This document shows positions 1 to 8,444 of a stretch of DNA of 12,527 bases, one piece after another. This DNA is from Hymenoscyphus infarciens (lineage: Eukaryota; Ascomycota; Leotiomycetes; Helotiales; Helotiaceae). The notes below the pieces were generated by a model. It searched no databases, was not told the DNA's origin, and saw only the letters and a list, made by a program, of their open reading frames with translations. The translations under genes and the position numbers were made by a program. Numbering within the stretch: position 1 is the first letter of the stretch; each line of letters starts with the position of its first letter. The DNA is taken from assembly GCA_001414345.1 (NCBI GenBank), contig LLCB01000691.1, positions 1-12,527 of the forward strand, written 5' to 3'.

Positions 1-875
1 TATATATATATATATATAATATATAAAAGTATTCTAGCTAGTAGAGCTATAAGTAAATAAGAGATAGTCTATTAATTTTAAAGACTTTTAAGAAGCTCTT
101 TTCTAGTACTTTTAGAGTATAAACAAGTACTTTTAGAGTATTAAAAGAGGCGTGGCTAAAGAGGCGTAGCTAAAGAGGCGTGGCTAAGGAGGCTATATAG
201 GTTAGTTAATAGTTTAGACCTAGACGTCTTATAAAAGTAGACTATTAACTACCTACTCTAGAAGCGCTTTATATACGTTATATAGTAAAAATACTATAGG
301 AGCCTATACTAATAAGAAGGGAGCTTCTAACCTACTAGTTAATAGTTTAGAAGGCAGGGTTTTAGTAGAATAGATATTTTAGATATATATAAGACGTGGT
401 AGGTTTAGTAAGACCTTCTTAATCTACCTACTAATAATTTATTACTTAATACTACTATGCTTATTTACCTTACTTTTTTTATTAAAATACTTCTTAAAGC
501 TTAAATAATTAATATATTAATTTATCTTTTAATTTAAAGCTTTTTTAAAAGAGTAATATTAATAAAGAGCTATTACTAGCCTTAAGATATTAGTGGTTAA
601 GGTATATAAGTAGTCTTATAGATTGTATTTATATATATTACTTTAGATTACGATAGCGCTACTAAAATAAGTCTAATTTAGATAATTTTAAAAGTATTAG
701 AAGCGTAATTGCTTACTTTTTAGATATATATAGATTAGTATATAGTAGGGTAGTGTTGTTTTAATAGATTATATATAAAAGGGAGTATATATAAATAGGT
801 GGTTTTAGGGTAGGGTTGGGGCTAAGACTTAGCGCTCTTGGCATGGGGCTAGGGCTGAATCGGGGCTAGCGCTAG
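1..875. repeat. AT-rich, RIP-like degenerate repeat block
   Basis: The block is dominated by TpA with very few CpA or TpG. In bases 181-240, for example, I count 12 TpA, 0 CpA and 1 TpG. That is the signature of RIP (C to T at CpA) acting on a former repeat. No sustained reading frame is visible. It starts with a (TA)n run at 1-18. Short internal repeats remain: a 15-nt direct repeat at 105-119 and 126-140, and a 16-nt direct repeat at 203-218 and 336-351 whose core recurs inverted at 243-251. The last ~95 bases (about 780-875) are G-rich and include a 10-bp palindrome, ctagcgctag, at 866-875; this may be the edge of the old element. I cannot name the transposon family. Confidence 0.75.
147..188. 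repeat. 14-bp tandem repeat, three copies
   Basis: Three adjacent 14-nt units (147-160, 161-174, 175-188) of the form gaggcgtggctaaa, followed by a partial unit starting gaggc at 189. Copy 2 differs by one G to A change (tgg to tag) and copy 3 by its last base. The change in copy 2 is what RIP on the opposite strand would give. It lies inside the AT-rich block. Confidence 0.85.
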
Positions 876-1046
876 AGGCCTAAACTGTCAACCGCGCCGT
901 CTTGTATCCTAATTCTCATCTCGGAGACATTTCCGACCTGCAATCCGTTCAATCCCGTCAACAAAGCCAAAAGGTTGGGACTGAAAATTCTTAGGAGAGA
1001 AGTTCTACCTCAAATACCCATCCCTTGAGGAAAACCAAATTCTAGC

Positions 1047-2402
1047 ATGTTCAATGTCAAACAGCGCCGCATTGCTCTCGGATTTCTAACCCCAGTCTTT
1101 GTGACCTAGATACTCTATCTTTACCGTGAAGTCATCCTCTCCGTCCAAGACCTCCACCAATTCAAGGCTAAACTCACAAACTAGATCCGTACCTCACTAT
1201 CCCATGAACCAGCGAACAATCATCCCTGGCACTCGGAACCAGAATCCATTGACTTACCTCTTCTCTGCGATCCCACACACTGGACCGAAGGTCTTTGGCT
1301 ACAATGTCACAGTTATTCAGGAACAAACAATACGGCAATAGCAGGTGGACTCAACAATGCGAGGAACACAATCCAAACATGCGTTCGACTCGCCATTGAC
1401 GCAGGAGCAAATTTAATTCTTCCTCCAATTGCGACGAAACGATACGATGCTCACCCTTCAGAATTCAGCAACGAAGAAGAATGTCTAAAGGGATTCTGGG
1501 ATATAAATTACTTAGCCTCAGAACTATCCCGAAAAATTCCTCAAATTAAAATCAAACACTGCGGCGACACGACAGGAAGAAAAACCATCATACCCTCCCC
1601 TCAAAGATCGTACCAAGCCGAGCCCTACCACACAACTGCATCCAACCAAATGCTCACGAACACTCTCCGCGAAGCCAACATCTGGATAATCAACTCCCAA
1701 GAACCAGTCGCGGTGTCTTTTGGCGACTCATACATAGCCTGGAATTACACCCAATCAGCCGAACTCTCCACGATCCAAAAAGCACTCTTCCGAATCCTGA
1801 ATCTCAATCCGGGACTGGTTTCCATCAGCAACGAGATGTTGAAAAGTCCGGAACTGGAAGGGGCATTCATAGCCGTTCATCCACGGGGAGAAAGTGACTG
1901 GCCAGCAGGCTTCGGGACAATGGATCAACAGATAACTCTTTATATTGAAGCAATGGAAGCTTTACAACCCACTCTCCCCTACCCAGTAATAAAAATCTAC
2001 GTCTCCTCTGGCACGCAAACCGCCATCCACTCTTTCGCCTCCAAACTTCATCCGTTGAAGTACACCATCTATGACAAGTATTCTCTTCTTGCTGACTCGC
2101 CTTCTATTTTGAAGAAAGTAGATGGTATGCAATTTGATCAGAAGGCTATCGTTGAGACGTGAGTGCTTGTGGGAGCGGATTATTGGTATGGAGTATTGAT
2201 GAGTACGTTCAGCGAGGTGGTTACTTTCATGAGGACGGAGGGGGAGAAGGGGAATTTCTTTGAGGAGTATATACTACCGGGGAGTGAGAGAATGCCCGGA
2301 GGACGGAGACGGTGGGATCAAGTGCCGGTATTGAGGGGGAATGAGAGGACGAAGTTGCTCGTTGTCAATTCTGGGCATGATAACTTGGATAGTTTTCCTT
2401 GA
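1047..2402 (+). pseudogene. Broken O-fucosyltransferase-like type II membrane protein gene
   Basis: One uninterrupted phase runs from ATG 1047 to TGA 2400-2402 (451 residues plus stop) with no frameshift but three internal stops: TAG 1107-1109 (codon 21), TAG 1182-1184 (codon 46) and TGA 2160-2162 (codon 372). The frame between the second and third stop is open for 325 codons. The N-terminus (MFNVKQRR, then a hydrophobic stretch) looks like a Golgi signal anchor. Motifs resembling the O-fucosyltransferase superfamily follow: GGLNNARN from codon 100, leading to LPPIA; an H-x-R motif, AVHPRGESDW (H278, R280); and after the third stop a VLVGADYWYG...STFSEVV segment (373-396). Family membership and Golgi location are inferred from these motifs. 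The next in-frame ATG is 1650, which would lose the first motif, so a functional short form is unlikely. All three stops can arise by single transitions (CAG or TGG to TAG, CGA to TGA). The gene converges on the RBR gene. Confidence 0.72.
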
Positions 2403-3600
2403 TGGGAAGGGGTGTGAGAGGAGCTGAACTTGGGAATCTTTTTTTGGGTGTAATTTTTTGCAGTTTTAGGAGGGGGGGACTGTATATGATAGAATTAGAT
2501 GGCTTGGGATGACTGTGCTCTTCATATGTTTTAAAGATATGGGGTTTGTAAGATTATCAAGTGTGCCTTGGGCTATGTGAGAATTCAATTTCATAGCCTC
2601 GTACCCGATACCCTGCGTGATCCACTTTCACCAATATCCATTTGTCACATTCTCAACTTCTCCATCAACCACGAGCAGTAGGTTAGATTGTCCGAGACTT
2701 GTACTTTAACATTTCGTCTGGTTTCGTATGCTTGAAACCCCGAATTGTACAGCGAACCATGCTGCAGATTCTTACCCTTTGAGGTATCATTTGGTGGCTC
2801 TTTCCTTGAATGATGAATCCTAATCTGCGCTGACCCAGATAATAACGTGCAGCCCAACTGATGAACCTTATCAACCCACGCATCGACTTGGAAAGATTAG
2901 AAACGCCTAGTCCAATAATCAAAGAAGCAAGAACCTCTTATAAAGGAATATTACGGTGTTTAGCGAGCTGTAAGAAGTTCATATGACAGAAGTAGCCTTT
3001 CGGTAAAACGGGCCATTCAAGGCAGCGCTAGACAGTACAAACCATATTAATAGTACGCGCAAGCCGTTTCGCAATAGTAAAAAGCCGAACAGGAAGTCGT
3101 CCTCGAGGTCTTTTCATGCTGCAGCCCCCGCCTTACACGAACTTTTGGTTTGGGGGAGGACTTGGAGGCAACCGAATCAATGATGATAGGAATAGATAGG
3201 AGAAAATATAGTAACTACTAGTGCCCAGTGCAAAGTGCAAAGTAGGAAAGAATGATGGGTAAAAATATGACAAAGTTCTGACTGCAGTCTCAATCCACCT
3301 TCTCTTCCTAACACTGCGCTAGGAGCTCTTGGAAAATGATGGGAATAGAAATTGGAATTCAATCGGCGAGTCGTTGTCCCAGAATATTAGGGTAACAATC
3401 ATAAATTGTTTCAAACATCTCGGTTAATTTCAGAAGTTACCCGAGACTCCAAGAGGTTTGAAACAATTTCTAATATTACCCCAGATAATTTTAAACAAAC
3501 TTACTTGGGTTGTGCTCACGAACGAAGTCACAAGCTGGAAGCTGGGAGAAGATATATATACGATGTTCGCTTTTATGGGAAAACCCTCATAACGCGCTTC
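2403..3600. other. Intergenic region without a supportable gene
   Basis: About 1.2 kb between the convergent pseudogene and RBR gene. Only short overlapping frames occur (for example 2645-2922 on the minus strand), without recognisable motifs or splice structure. It should contain both 3' ends. A 7-bp tandem duplication (gtgcaaa twice) lies near 3232-3245. The one notable structure is the nested inverted repeat at 3378-3485, listed separately. Confidence 0.6.
3378..3485. repeat. Nested hairpin flanked by 6-bp direct repeats
   Basis: Three nested perfect inverted pairs share one axis: 8 bp (3383-3390 with 3470-3477), 14 bp (aaattgtttcaaac at 3403-3416 with 3456-3469) and a 10-bp pair with one G-T mismatch (3418-3427 with 3437-3446) around a 9-nt loop. 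Bulges are 12 nt on the left and 9 nt on the right. The hexamer cccaga occurs at both edges (3378-3383 and 3480-3485), which could be a target-site duplication of a tiny foldback/MITE-like element. It starts about 115 nt past the RBR stop codon, so it may also be transcribed in that 3' UTR. Confidence 0.7.
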
Positions 3601-5723
3601 TCAAAGCCAGTCGCCTGTCCTACAAGCTCCGCAGATGATAGAAGAGCAACGAATGCAAGACCAAGCCATATTGTCATTGGTCCCCGGATTCATTTGCAAT
3701 AATCCCGATTGCAAACAACGCTGGCATTCTGGTCCCGTGACTTCATTTTGTGGTGTATGGACTGGACGGCGCCATGGAAGAAAAACATGTTGACAGCGGC
3801 TTCTGGCGGCCGAATCACGTGCGTCCAAATCTTCGTCCTCTGCTTCTATAGCGGCTTCATCTACCGTCTGTGCTGTTCTCAATCCCGATCCCGTTCTTCT
3901 TTCGTTGTCGAGGGGGTTTTTTTCGCAACTTCCACCGCAAAGATGGAAGGAGCTGAGGCATGAGAAACAGAATTCACCACCACATCGACATTCGACATGT
4001 GAGCAACCGGCTATCTTCCGAATGCCTGTTCGACATCTAGGACAGCCTAGAAAAATGGGGAAGTCAGTATTTGCCTACCAATAAAAGTCCCGGGACTCGG
4101 CACAGGATATTGCTGGGGGTTAGGAAAGATTTAAGAGTGATTCAAGAGAAAGGAAGTGGGAGAACGGTGTCCCCTTCACCTACGTTTAATATTCCAGCGC
4201 TTCAACCGTGCCTCTAGCTTAGGATCGAGAGCGCTTTGGCAGGCGCCCATATGGGAAATTGATCGACATTTGGTACAAATCGAAGTGTAGCAGCTTGGGC
4301 ATGCTACTCGCGGTTGAGAAATAGTTCGATTTGGTGTAAAAGTAGCCTGGGGGGGTAGTTGATTTCGCGCGGACGAGAAGTAGTTGTTTGGTGTCGTGGT
4401 ATATAGCCTAGGTGAAACGAACGTCGAGCATGTCGGTACTGGACAATAAAGTCTGTCTGGGGTCTTCCATTCTTCGTACTTGGATTTGTATAGCTCAATC
4501 TAAGCCAGTCAAGTTAGCTCTGATGTGTAAAACTTCTCGAACAATGACGTCCATTCTCCGAGGTGTTATGAAGAATTGAAACCCAAAGTCCCCGATTATC
4601 CCGCACGTTCTCGGAGAATGAATGGTAATGTTCTAGAATCTCTGAAGCAATAGAGGGAACGGGTATGAGAAAAATAAAAGCCTATGATTCTTACCTCTGC
4701 AGGGCTCAGATATTTCGAAACTGAAGCCAATGGAATTTCCGCGCAGCATTTTGGGGGCATCTTTGACTCATTCTTGCAAGCATCCATGAACCAGTCCTTG
4801 ATACAACCGCTACAAACTTGTCCTTTCAAACATTCTGTACAAATGTATGCAAATTGACTCGGTGTCTCAAGGCAGACCATGCAAGTTTTGGGGCGTTGCT
4901 CAACCATACTAGCAGAATGCTGAGCTATAGTTTCCAAATTTTGTTGAGACTGAGACAAAAGTGGAGTTGGACCAACATCAGAACTTTCTTGAGGATTGAC
5001 TATGGGTTATTCGTTAGCACCTGCTACATTCAGAATATTGCCTTAATCGTTTGGAAGAACGAAAGGTCATTATCCCAGCTGGCTGGAACAATTGGATTCA
5101 TTCTCCGAGAAGAGCTGGGAGAATGGAGCTTTTATCGGAATCTCTCGATCAATAGCTAGAAGAGATGACTTACGTTGACCAAAGACGTCCCTGTGATCCA
5201 TTCGAACGGGCAACGTAAGAGCCGTGTAACGACCAACCGGATCCCTCCTCGTTGGGGTTTGCGGTGCAGGAGAGAAGAAAGGTGGTGATTGTTGGTAACC
5301 TGGTCCATGGTAGACATTTTGAAAGCCAGGCTCAACTCCGAGGTTCATGCTCTGGTTATAATGCATATCACCATGAGGAATCCCAGTGTATAACCCATCG
5401 AAGGATCTTGGTCCCGGCGGCTGTTGGAGTTGAAAAGCCTGCTGGCCCTGTGGAGGTTGTAGTTGAGGTTGTAGTTGAGGCTGAGGTTGATAGGGAGATG
5501 AATACATGACTGGACCACGAGTTTCGGGTGGGGTTGTATTTTGAAAGTGCTGTTGTTGTTGTTGTTGTTGTTGATGGTGATGATGATGGCGTGGAATATG
5601 ACTTGTTTGGCGAGTATCATTGGTATTCCTCCAACGTGCAGAGTATGGGCGTGTCGATGGCTGTGTAGGAGGTCGAGGGTGGTCTTGTCTACCAGAGTCA
5701 TCGTTGCCATGTCGCTGGTCCAT
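3601..5723 (-). CDS. RBR-type E3 ubiquitin ligase (RING1-IBR-RING2)
   Basis: Four exons read on the minus strand: 5723-5174, 4999-4695, 4499-4184 and 4046-3601 (550+305+316+446 = 1617 nt, 538 aa). Introns are 5000-5173 (GTAAGT, branch gctaac), 4500-4694 (GTAAGA, branch gctaac) and 4047-4183 (GTAGGT, branch ctgac). Start ATG 5723 has an AAG-ATG-G context. Residues 1-183 are low-complexity, with an H5Q8 tract and a QPQL repeat. RING1 begins CMVCLE at C223/C226, continues C237, C240, C246, C249 and ends PPKCC (C268/C269). The IBR uses C304, C309, C352, C355, C360, C363, H368 and C372. RING2 starts at CPRC (392); C405 in AGCSH matches the catalytic cysteine of RBR ligases, which accepts ubiquitin from E2 before substrate transfer. 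A further Cys-rich tail (C475, H477, C498, C501, C521, C524, C529, C532) may bind another zinc. The substrate is unknown. It is divergent from the SHB17-like gene. Confidence 0.92.
4608..4623 (-). repeat. Intron 2 copy of a 16-nt complementary element
   Basis: On the plus strand this is ttctcggagaatgaat. It lies in intron 2 of the RBR gene and is the exact reverse complement of 5096-5111 in intron 1, so in the pre-mRNA the two copies can pair across exon 2. A 10-bp inverted partner (cattctccga, 4552-4561, with 4611-4620) also exists within intron 2 and could compete for pairing. Confidence 0.85.
5096..5111 (-). repeat. Intron 1 copy of the 16-nt complementary element
   Basis: Plus-strand attcattctccgagaa in intron 1 of the RBR gene, perfectly complementary in the transcript to 4608-4623 in intron 2. 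It can also form a local 8-bp hairpin (5099-5106 with 5118-5125). Pairing beyond the 16 bases is not supported on either side. Confidence 0.85.
5456..5588 (-). repeat. Glutamine/histidine codon repeats in RBR exon 1
   Basis: Two in-frame microsatellite-like stretches. At 5456-5467 and 5468-5479 a perfect 12-bp unit (gttgtagttgag on plus) encodes the QPQL repeat. At 5549-5588 a (ttg)n run followed by (atg)n-like triplets encodes H5Q8. Almost all Gln codons in the tract are CAA, so length change by slippage is possible. Both lie in the low-complexity leader and outside the zinc domains. Confidence 0.85.
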
Positions 5724-5850
5724 CTTGATTTGTAGACGGGTGATAGGTAATAAGATCCAAACGATGGAGGTGAAATGTAAAGCTTGAAAAGCAATTTATG
5801 GATGCATGTATGAGATGTGTATGAGATGTACTGGTACCGCCAGATTCACC

Positions 5851-5878
5851 TGACGTCCTAGCGATGTACTTGACGTCC
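5851..5878. promoter_or_regulatory. Two TGACGTCC boxes 20 bp apart (CRE/ATF-like)
   Basis: TGACGTCC occurs at 5851-5858 and 5871-5878, same orientation, exactly 20 bp start to start (about two helical turns). The TGACGT core is the known half-site of ATF/CREB-type bZIP factors. They sit 128-155 bp upstream of the RBR start. A third identical octamer is at 4545-4552 in RBR intron 2. Binding is inferred from the motif only. Confidence 0.5.
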
Positions 5879-5885
5879 AAGGTAG

Positions 5886-5909
5886 GCAGGTTCGCAGGTT
5901 GGCAGGTTG
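5886..5909. repeat. 8-bp tandem repeat, three copies
   Basis: gcaggttc, gcaggttg, gcaggttg at 5886-5893, 5894-5901 and 5902-5909, immediately beyond the TGACGTCC pair. Possibly simple replication slippage in the promoter. Confidence 0.8.
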
Positions 5910-6102
5910 GCGACCCGCGTGCTTGTGTGACCAACAATGGAAGGTATAGTACAATAGGGCAGCCGCGATTCAGAGACAGCTTTGAAGTTGAGTTTGCTGC
6001 CATTTTATCTCAAGTGGTTAGGTACGAGTAGGTACCTATGAGTTAGCTCTCCCTACCGAGGCTAGGTGGACATGAAAATTGGCAGTTCAATTGTTACATA
6101 CT

Positions 6103-6162
6103 TTGGAACAATTGAGCTTGATTGTTCCAAAACACCAAGGCTAATAGTCTCAATTGTTCCAA
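6103..6162. promoter_or_regulatory. GGAACAATTG inverted-repeat cluster
   Basis: A perfect 14-bp inverted pair, ttggaacaattgag at 6103-6116 and its reverse complement at 6149-6162, with an extra attgttccaa at 6121-6130 between them and a partial tcaattgtta at 6087-6096. The shared 11-mer tggaacaattg also occurs in RBR intron 1 at 5084-5094. It could be a repeated binding site or a hairpin; no factor is assigned. Confidence 0.6.
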
Positions 6163-6282
6163 GTGTTTATATCCCCCCAAAAGCCGGAACAACGAGAGTA
6201 GGTATGAAAGGCAGGTGCGAGGGGAGCCGATGTATACGTACTTACTGCTGCTTTTGATGTCCACGGCGAGGCCGCCTGCATG

Positions 6283-6310
6283 TGTCTTACCGAGAGTGTC
6301 TTACCGAGAG
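6283..6310. repeat. Perfect 14-bp tandem duplication
   Basis: tgtcttaccgagag is repeated exactly at 6283-6296 and 6297-6310, about 280 bp upstream of the SHB17-like ATG. The second copy plus following bases can form a 5-bp hairpin (gtgtc with gacac). Confidence 0.85.
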
Positions 6311-6588
6311 ACACCAAGTAGGTGGGTGATGGCAGTTTCCCAAGCAACCAGAAGATAAATATAAGTTCGAGTGCTTCGGAGGTGACTTTGTTTGAGGTCG
6401 TCGACAATTGTTGAAGGTTGAAGCTATGCTATTGCCGTCTCTTTATAATTAACTCTTATCGCACCAGCCACACCACACTTTCAGCCACAGGTATCTTCCT
6501 ACCCACCACCTACCCCTCCCCCTCCATTCCTCCTCTTAGCTTGTTCTCCCCCAGAAACTCTCCGTCAACAGCAGAACCAAACATCACC

Positions 6589-7385
6589 ATGCCAGACAAA
6601 GATGCCGGAACACCGAGAGTCTTTCTCGTCAGGCACGGTATGCAAACCCACCCATCTCGCTCCTGTCCTCTTCTTTCTGCATCTGCGGCGAAATATCCGT
6701 CTAATAGCTCTTCTTGCATTCTAACCTCTTCACAGGGGAAACCGAATGGACCATCTCAGGTCGGTATACTGGCCGCAGCGACATCCCCTTAACGCCCAAT
6801 GGCGAATCCCAAGTTGAGAATTCTGCCAGAGTCATTGTTGGCGCGGGGAAAATCGTCGACCCTTCGAGACTCGCCCATCTATTCATCAGCCCAAGGACAA
6901 GAGCTCGGCGAACATTTGAGATTCTGTTCGACGGCGCTCAGCAGAAGGACTTGGGCGGAAAAACAGAAACCACGGAAGACATACGGGAGTGGGAATATGG
7001 TGCATACGAGGGTCTCTTGACTGCTCAAATCAGATCAGCTCGTAAGGACAAAGGGTTGGATCAAGAGAAGCCCTGGAATATTTGGACAGATGGGTGTGAA
7101 GGGGGAGAATCCCCGGCTGAAGTCACCACAAGGCTGGATCGAATTATAAGCAAAATAAGGGAGACACAGGGCCCATACATGCATGGAGAACAGGGCGTGG
7201 ACGTACTTTTGATCGCACACGGCCACATATTGAGAGCTTTCGCCAAACGCTGGATTGGCTTCCCTTTGAGCATGAGTTTGCCCATGATGCTGGAACCTGG
7301 CGCAATCGGTGTGCTAAGTTACGAGCATCACAAGGTCGATGAGCCAGCGTTTCTGCTTGGTGTCAATATGGGTGGCAGCGAATAG
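6589..7385 (+). CDS. SHB17: SHB17-like histidine phosphatase (sedoheptulose-1,7-bisphosphatase)
   Basis: Two exons, 6589-6637 and 6736-7385 (49+650 = 699 nt, 232 aa). The 98-nt intron 6638-6735 starts GTATGC, has a ctaac branch site near the acceptor, and splits the glycine codon of the RHG motif. The ATG follows a strong CACC context. The protein belongs to the histidine phosphatase (phosphoglycerate mutase-like) superfamily: R15-H16-G17-E18 with the phospho-acceptor histidine H16, an SPRTRAR basic patch, REWEYG with the likely acid residue E101, PWNIWTDGCEGGE, and AHGH with the second histidine H178. These blocks match yeast Shb17, which removes the C1 phosphate of sedoheptulose-1,7-bisphosphate to feed ribose synthesis. 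From memory the yeast protein is some 40 residues longer, mostly in a loop after AHGH that is short here. A related sugar-phosphate phosphatase role is the alternative. Expected cytosolic; no signal peptide. Confidence 0.87.
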
Positions 7386-8282
7386 AAACAAAACACCGAT
7401 TACAATGTACAACATACATCTGCCTATACTGGAGATAACGACAAAAGAATTGCAACGCTGTTCGCAATACAACTTTTTGATGCGCAATGTCGGGAGAGGG
7501 GATCCTCCAGGTTTCTCCTGAGCCTTGAAAGGTAGTGTACCGCAATTTTTGATCTCAACCCAGCAAGGCGAGAAGTCAGAAGGGCGGGGTCAGAATTGGT
7601 CCTTGGTGTCCAATGGCCTCTACTTCGTGCCCTAGAAGCTCTATTGTATCCCTCTCCTTTCGGCTCGCTTAGTCCAAGCCTCTAACTAAGTTTAGAGAAA
7701 ATCACCCTTGCGCTCCTGCTCATCCCTTGTTCTACAACAGCTCAGGGTCGTGATTGTGCCACGCATCCTCCAACAATTACTTCGTTGTCCTCGAAATGCT
7801 CGATCTCTAGGGAGACCGGACCTCCTCGAGGCTTCTATATTCGTCTTCTGGTTTCCTACCACCCCTCGCAACCTTCCAACTCGCCGACCGGAAGAGACGC
7901 CATCGAGGATACTATATACATACGATCTATCATGTCGTGCAACCAAAGATTTCAACTTTGTTGCTTCGTGGTTAAAATAGCATTTGTGCACCGCCATGTG
8001 ACACAGTTATAATCTTCCGGTGGTTGGGCTTCGGCACGCGAACGCCTTCAAATTCCACCAGCCTTCTTCTCCACACCAAGTAAGTCAATTGCTCGCAAAG
8101 TAAGTTTTTAACATTTCGTATTTCAATACCACCACAAGGCTGGGTTGGAAACCTGAGCAATCCCTTACCGCGAACCATTGCTGTTGAATTCCTTAAGCAA
8201 GGCGATACACAACGATAAGGGCGCCTCCCTTATCCCCGCCTCCGCCTCCAAATTTTTGACTTGATGCTTCTTTGCTCCTGTT
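7386..8282. promoter_or_regulatory. Intergenic region, SHB17-like 3' flank and AXL2-like promoter
   Basis: About 0.9 kb with only short frames on both strands and no recognisable protein. A TATA-like tactatatac lies at 7910-7919, and CT-rich stretches at 7840-7890 and 8045-8075 could mark the AXL2-like transcription start. Two strong splice-donor-like GTAAGT hexamers, 20 bp apart at 8080-8085 and 8100-8105, suggest a 5'-UTR intron. No canonical AATAAA is seen just after the SHB17-like stop. Confidence 0.5.
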
Positions 8283-8331
8283 ATGTCCATTTCCTTCTGT
8301 TCTCTGTTTCCTACGTTTTTGGCATACTCGC

Positions 8332-8382
8332 ATGGACTTCGAAAGGTTGTTATTTTTGTCCGCCTTTTGAAAATAACCTTTC
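8332..8382 (+). promoter_or_regulatory. uORF overlapping a stem-loop in the AXL2-like leader
   Basis: ATG 8332 opens a 12-codon frame ending TGA 8368-8370, out of frame with the AXL2-like CDS. A stem of 14 bp with a 2-nt bulge (8341-8348 plus 8351-8356 with 8369-8382, 12-nt loop) covers its second half and stop. If retained in the mature mRNA this would hinder scanning to ATG 8445. If a 5'-UTR intron (donor 8080 or 8100, acceptor ttttag ending 8425) is removed, the whole element is lost. Confidence 0.4.
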
Positions 8383-8444
8383 AATATCATTCAAACGCCG
8401 GATCGGGGCGCAGTTGGTATTTTAGGTTATTCGAAAGCTTAAGC

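Larger units (their letters stand above)
5724..6588. promoter_or_regulatory. Shared divergent promoter region, RBR and SHB17-like genes
   Basis: 865 bp separate the two start codons. It contains paired TGACGTCC boxes, a GGAACAATTG cluster, tandem repeats of 8 and 14 bp, and a TATA-like ctttataatt at 6441-6450 facing the SHB17-like gene. A CT-rich tract at about 6500-6555 just before that ATG is typical of fungal transcription start areas. A nine-codon upstream frame (ATG 6426 to TAA 6452) would matter only if transcription starts above it. No protein gene is evident; the minus frame at 5698-6003 lacks motifs. Confidence 0.6.

Noticed and set aside
203..251. Imperfect inverted repeat in the left AT-rich block as a possible regulatory hairpin
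   Set aside because: In very TA-rich DNA such pairings are frequent; more likely decayed repeat sequence.
805..821. Telomere-like ttagggtagggttgggg
   Set aside because: Only one true TTAGGG unit followed by irregular G-rich sequence; too short and degenerate for an interstitial telomere.
2159..2212. A 54-nt GT...AG stretch (gtgagt ... ttcag) that would splice out the TGA at 2160-2162 in frame
   Set aside because: It would also delete most of the ADYWYG...STFSE segment that resembles a conserved O-fucosyltransferase-like motif, and it does nothing for the two upstream TAGs. RNA evidence could overturn this.
2645..2922. Overlapping minus-strand frames of 70-79 codons
   Set aside because: No motif, no splice structure and mutually overlapping frames. 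A shared NLSKSMR string with the minus frame at 8193-8390 comes from a chance similarity of about 20 bases.
3406..3702. 98-codon plus-strand frame
   Set aside because: Begins inside the nested hairpin, runs antisense into RBR exon 4, and uses codons dictated by those features.
5252..5509. 85-codon plus-strand frame
   Set aside because: Shadow of RBR exon 1; its Val/Glu-rich repeat is just the complement of the Gln/Pro repeats and it starts at no convincing context.
7692..7997. Facing 90-101-codon frames on both strands
   Set aside because: They overlap each other in a CT-rich promoter region, are rich in Arg/Ser as expected from composition, and show no recognisable domain.
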